Shown here piece by piece: positions 62,418-64,000 of a stretch of 64,000 nt of DNA. Position numbers and translations under genes: made by a program. The DNA comes from Klebsiella pneumoniae. GTDB lineage: Bacteria > Pseudomonadota > Gammaproteobacteria > Eutrophobiales > Eutrophobiaceae. The stretch covers positions 1-64,000 of the forward strand of contig CAMDWI010000002.1 in the NCBI GenBank assembly GCA_945878555.1, given 5' to 3'. The notes under the pieces were generated by a model, which did no database searches, was not told the origin of the DNA, and saw only the letters and a program-made list of their open reading frames with translations. How positions within the stretch are numbered: position 1 is the stretch's first letter; every line of letters starts with the position of its first letter.

Positions 62418-62909
62418 ATGTCCGGATTGACGCATTTTAACAAGCAGGGTGAGGTGTACATGGTCGATGTCGGTGACAAGCCGGCCACACGGCGGGTGGC
62501 GATTGCGGAGGGCCGGATCTTGATGCAGCCGGAGACGCTGATGTTGATCCAGCAGGGCGGTCACAAGAAGGGCGATGTGCTTGGTATCGCCCGGATTGCC
62601 GGGATCATGGGGGCGAAAAAGACCTCGGAATTAATCCCGCTGTGTCATCCGCTGGCGCTGTCGCATATCGCAATTGATCTGGTGCCGGATGCGACGAGCC
62701 ACAGTGTGTTGTGTACGGCGCGGGTCGAGACAACCGATCAGACCGGGGTGGAGATGGAGGCGTTGACGGCGGTGCAAATCAGTCTGCTGACGATCTATGA
62801 TATGTGCAAGGCGGTTGATCGCGGCATGACGCTGGGTGAGATTAGGCTGCTCGAAAAGTCCGGTGGTAAATCGGGTCTGTGGCAACGCGGGACGGATAGC
62901 CCGGGTTGA
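62418..62909 (+). CDS. moaC: cyclic pyranopterin monophosphate synthase
   Basis: The start [20 protein letters not shown] gives 163 residues. MoaC converts 3',8-cyclo-GTP to cPMP. Signature segments are [47 protein letters not shown]-type and [10 protein letters not shown]. It is divergent from moaD with a 68-bp shared promoter region. Confidence 0.95.
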   Translation: MSGLTHFNKQGEVYMVDVGDKPATRRVAIAEGRILMQPETLMLIQQGGHKKGDVLGIARIAGIMGAKKTSELIPLCHPLALSHIAIDLVPDATSHSVLCTARVETTDQTGVEMEALTAVQISLLTIYDMCKAVDRGMTLGEIRLLEKSGGKSGLWQRGTDSPG

Positions 62910-62944
62910 GGCAAACGACAGGCCGCAGTTAACCGGGGTTCGGG

Positions 62945-63331
62945 TTAATCGTATTTGATGTAGGTATACCGATCATCGTCCGGTGTACCCTCAAGAACCG
63001 AGCGACTGTCTGCCCCCGGTTGCCAGCTGATCAGTGCCTCGATTTTTCTGGCCAGTTCAAAGTCCTTGTCGGTGATACCGTGGGCAGAATGCGTCTGTAA
63101 TTTGACCAGCACATGCCCGTAGCTGAGCTCTATCTCGGGATGGTGCCAGGCGGCTTCGGCGAGATGGCCTATCGCATTGACGACCATCAGTGAGGCCTTC
63201 CAGCCGCCGGTTTTATAGCGGCGCTGGATATGTCCGGCTTCCGGGAACCAGCGTGGTAGCTCTGCCTGCAGACGTGCGCGGACGGTGGCCTCGTCATAGA
63301 CCTGTTCAATGTTCGTGGTGGGTGTGGTCAT
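62945..63331 (-). CDS. 4a-hydroxytetrahydrobiopterin dehydratase-like protein
   Basis: This 128-residue protein of the PCD/DCoH fold has AAWHHPEIELSYGHVLVKLQ followed by THSAHGITDKDFELARKIE, including the conserved histidines. It is longer than usual (about 100) through a C-terminal extension rich in Asp and Tyr (TPDDDRYTYIKYD). PCD-like proteins recycle pterins or take part in folate or molybdopterin metabolism. It overlaps folP by 26 bp and lies beside moaC, which fits a pterin-related role. Confidence 0.88.
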   Translation of the reverse strand: MTTPTTNIEQVYDEATVRARLQAELPRWFPEAGHIQRRYKTGGWKASLMVVNAIGHLAEAAWHHPEIELSYGHVLVKLQTHSAHGITDKDFELARKIEALISWQPGADSRSVLEGTPDDDRYTYIKYD

Positions 63332-64000
63332 GGTGGTGTCTCCCCTGCATTATCCGCCAGGTCACATCGGCGGCCTGGCGATTGGCGCCTACATCATGTA
63401 CCCGAAACAGACTGACACCGGCCAGCACACCAAGTGCCGTGGTGGCACAGGTGGCACCAACCAGATCGGAGGCCAAAGCTGCCTCACAAATTGTGCCCAG
63501 AAACCGCTTGCGGCTGGCACCGAGCATGACCGGGTAACCGGTGTCGGTCAACCGGTGCAGATTATTGAGCAGCTGGATATTGTGTTCGAGTGTCTTGCCA
63601 AAGCCGATACCGGGGTCAATGATGATCTGTTCCTCTGCGACCCCTGCCCGCATGGCCTCATTCGCACGTTCGAGTAAAAAGGCACGGACCTCTTCGACCA
63701 CATCGGCATAGATCGGGTTCTGTTGCATCGTTGCCGGGCTGCCCTGCATGTGCATCAGAATTATTGGCAGTTTCCGATCGGCTGCCAGCCGGAACAGTTC
63801 AGGGTCATCCCTTCCGGCAGATACGTCATTGATGATGGACGCACCGGCGTTGACCGCGGCCTCGGCCACACTGGCCCGTGTTGTGTCTATACTGAGGTTG
63901 ATGTTAGTGGACGAACGATCGATGATGCCGTGGATAACCGGCAGCACGCGTTCAATCTGGATATTTGCGGGCAAGCGGGTTGCACCAGGGCGGGTCGATT
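63306..64000 (-). CDS. folP: dihydropteroate synthase, N-terminus beyond the window
   Basis: The frame continues off the right edge; the first visible residues are STRPGATRLP, the conserved pterin/pABA loop. Also present are INLSIDTTRASVAEAAVNAGA, IINDVSAG, LMHMQGSPATMQ, IIIDPGIGFGKTLEHN and MLGASRKRFLG. DHPS joins pABA to dihydropterin diphosphate. The C-terminus ends in a His/Asp-rich tail (HHHDHTHHEH) that coincides with the 26-bp overlap with the pterin dehydratase gene. It is the sulfonamide target enzyme; no unusual changes are visible. Confidence 0.94.
   Translation of the reverse strand, partial: STRPGATRLPANIQIERVLPVIHGIIDRSSTNINLSIDTTRASVAEAAVNAGASIINDVSAGRDDPELFRLAADRKLPIILMHMQGSPATMQQNPIYADVVEEVRAFLLERANEAMRAGVAEEQIIIDPGIGFGKTLEHNIQLLNNLHRLTDTGYPVMLGASRKRFLGTICEAALASDLVGATCATTALGVLAGVSLFRVHDVGANRQAADVTWRIMQGRHHHDHTHHEH

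Overview
This window reads as a chromosomal segment of a gammaproteobacterium. The core genes support this: parC, parE, xseB, ispA, folE2, mazG, hslR, moaA/B/C/D/E, moeA, htpX, a Lpp-like alanine-zipper lipoprotein with an L,D-transpeptidase, a TonB-dependent receptor and an AmpG-type transporter. The mix of abundant intergenic palindromic repeats, a rubrerythrin/Fe-S/DUF3501 block and a DUF1552/DUF1592 block suggests an uncultured environmental lineage, but I cannot name a genus. I recognise no tRNA, rRNA or CRISPR array.

Layout. 1-8.4 kb (minus strand): a TonB-dependent receptor, a DUF1592 c-type cytochrome-like protein, a Tat-exported DUF1552 protein and an ankyrin-repeat protein that runs off the left edge. 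8.7-23.1 kb is an accessory and defence island, visibly AT-rich in its middle. It holds a DUF6933-like protein, the mobile mystery pair (Fic protein plus XRE regulator), a HigBA pair, a DUF6946-like protein and a tight six-gene cassette (GHKL ATPase, two unknown proteins, MvaI/BcnI-type restriction enzyme, Dcm-type cytosine methyltransferase, Vsr). A PD-(D/E)XK nuclease, a small ORF, a membrane-anchored Mrr protein, HIT and methyltransferase genes and a second HigBA-like pair follow. 23.1-29.4 kb is repeat-rich: lipoproteins, an OmpA-like protein, a transglutaminase-like lipoprotein, a small GIY-YIG nuclease bracketed by about 150-bp direct repeats, and htpX. 29.4-43.3 kb is mostly housekeeping: parC, an N-acetyltransferase, an EAL phosphodiesterase, parE, an amidohydrolase, the rubrerythrin block, xseB-ispA and folE2. 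43.5-57.6 kb holds mazG, HNH, the Lpp/L,D-transpeptidase pair, moaB, hslR, a nitroreductase, the MoxR-DUF58-TgpA operon, a PP2C/FGE fusion, a CDF transporter and an AmpG-like transporter. 57.8-64 kb holds molybdenum-cofactor genes, a pterin dehydratase and folP, which runs off the right edge.

Two signals stand out. First, the 12.0-18.5 kb cassette combines restriction, modification and mismatch repair with a GHKL ATPase and two proteins I cannot assign. It resembles the MutL/MORC-type ATPase restriction islands predicted by Iyer and Aravind but has no Z1 helicase. Second, the window carries two families of interspersed hairpin repeats. Family 1 has fixed flanks (CTGGAT...ATGACG) around a stem whose sequence changes with compensation. 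It often occurs as head-to-head doublets, and one pair of doublets brackets the GIY-YIG gene. Family 2 has a conserved core of about 65 bp, with hairpins capped by CATGGATG, seated at the tip of long inverted-repeat arms that are largely specific to each locus.

Gene starts were chosen from Shine-Dalgarno sequences, signal peptides or family boundaries. Where the longest reading frame extends through a repeat or an unlikely leader, the shorter start is given. All function calls are from reading the sequence; no database search was run.
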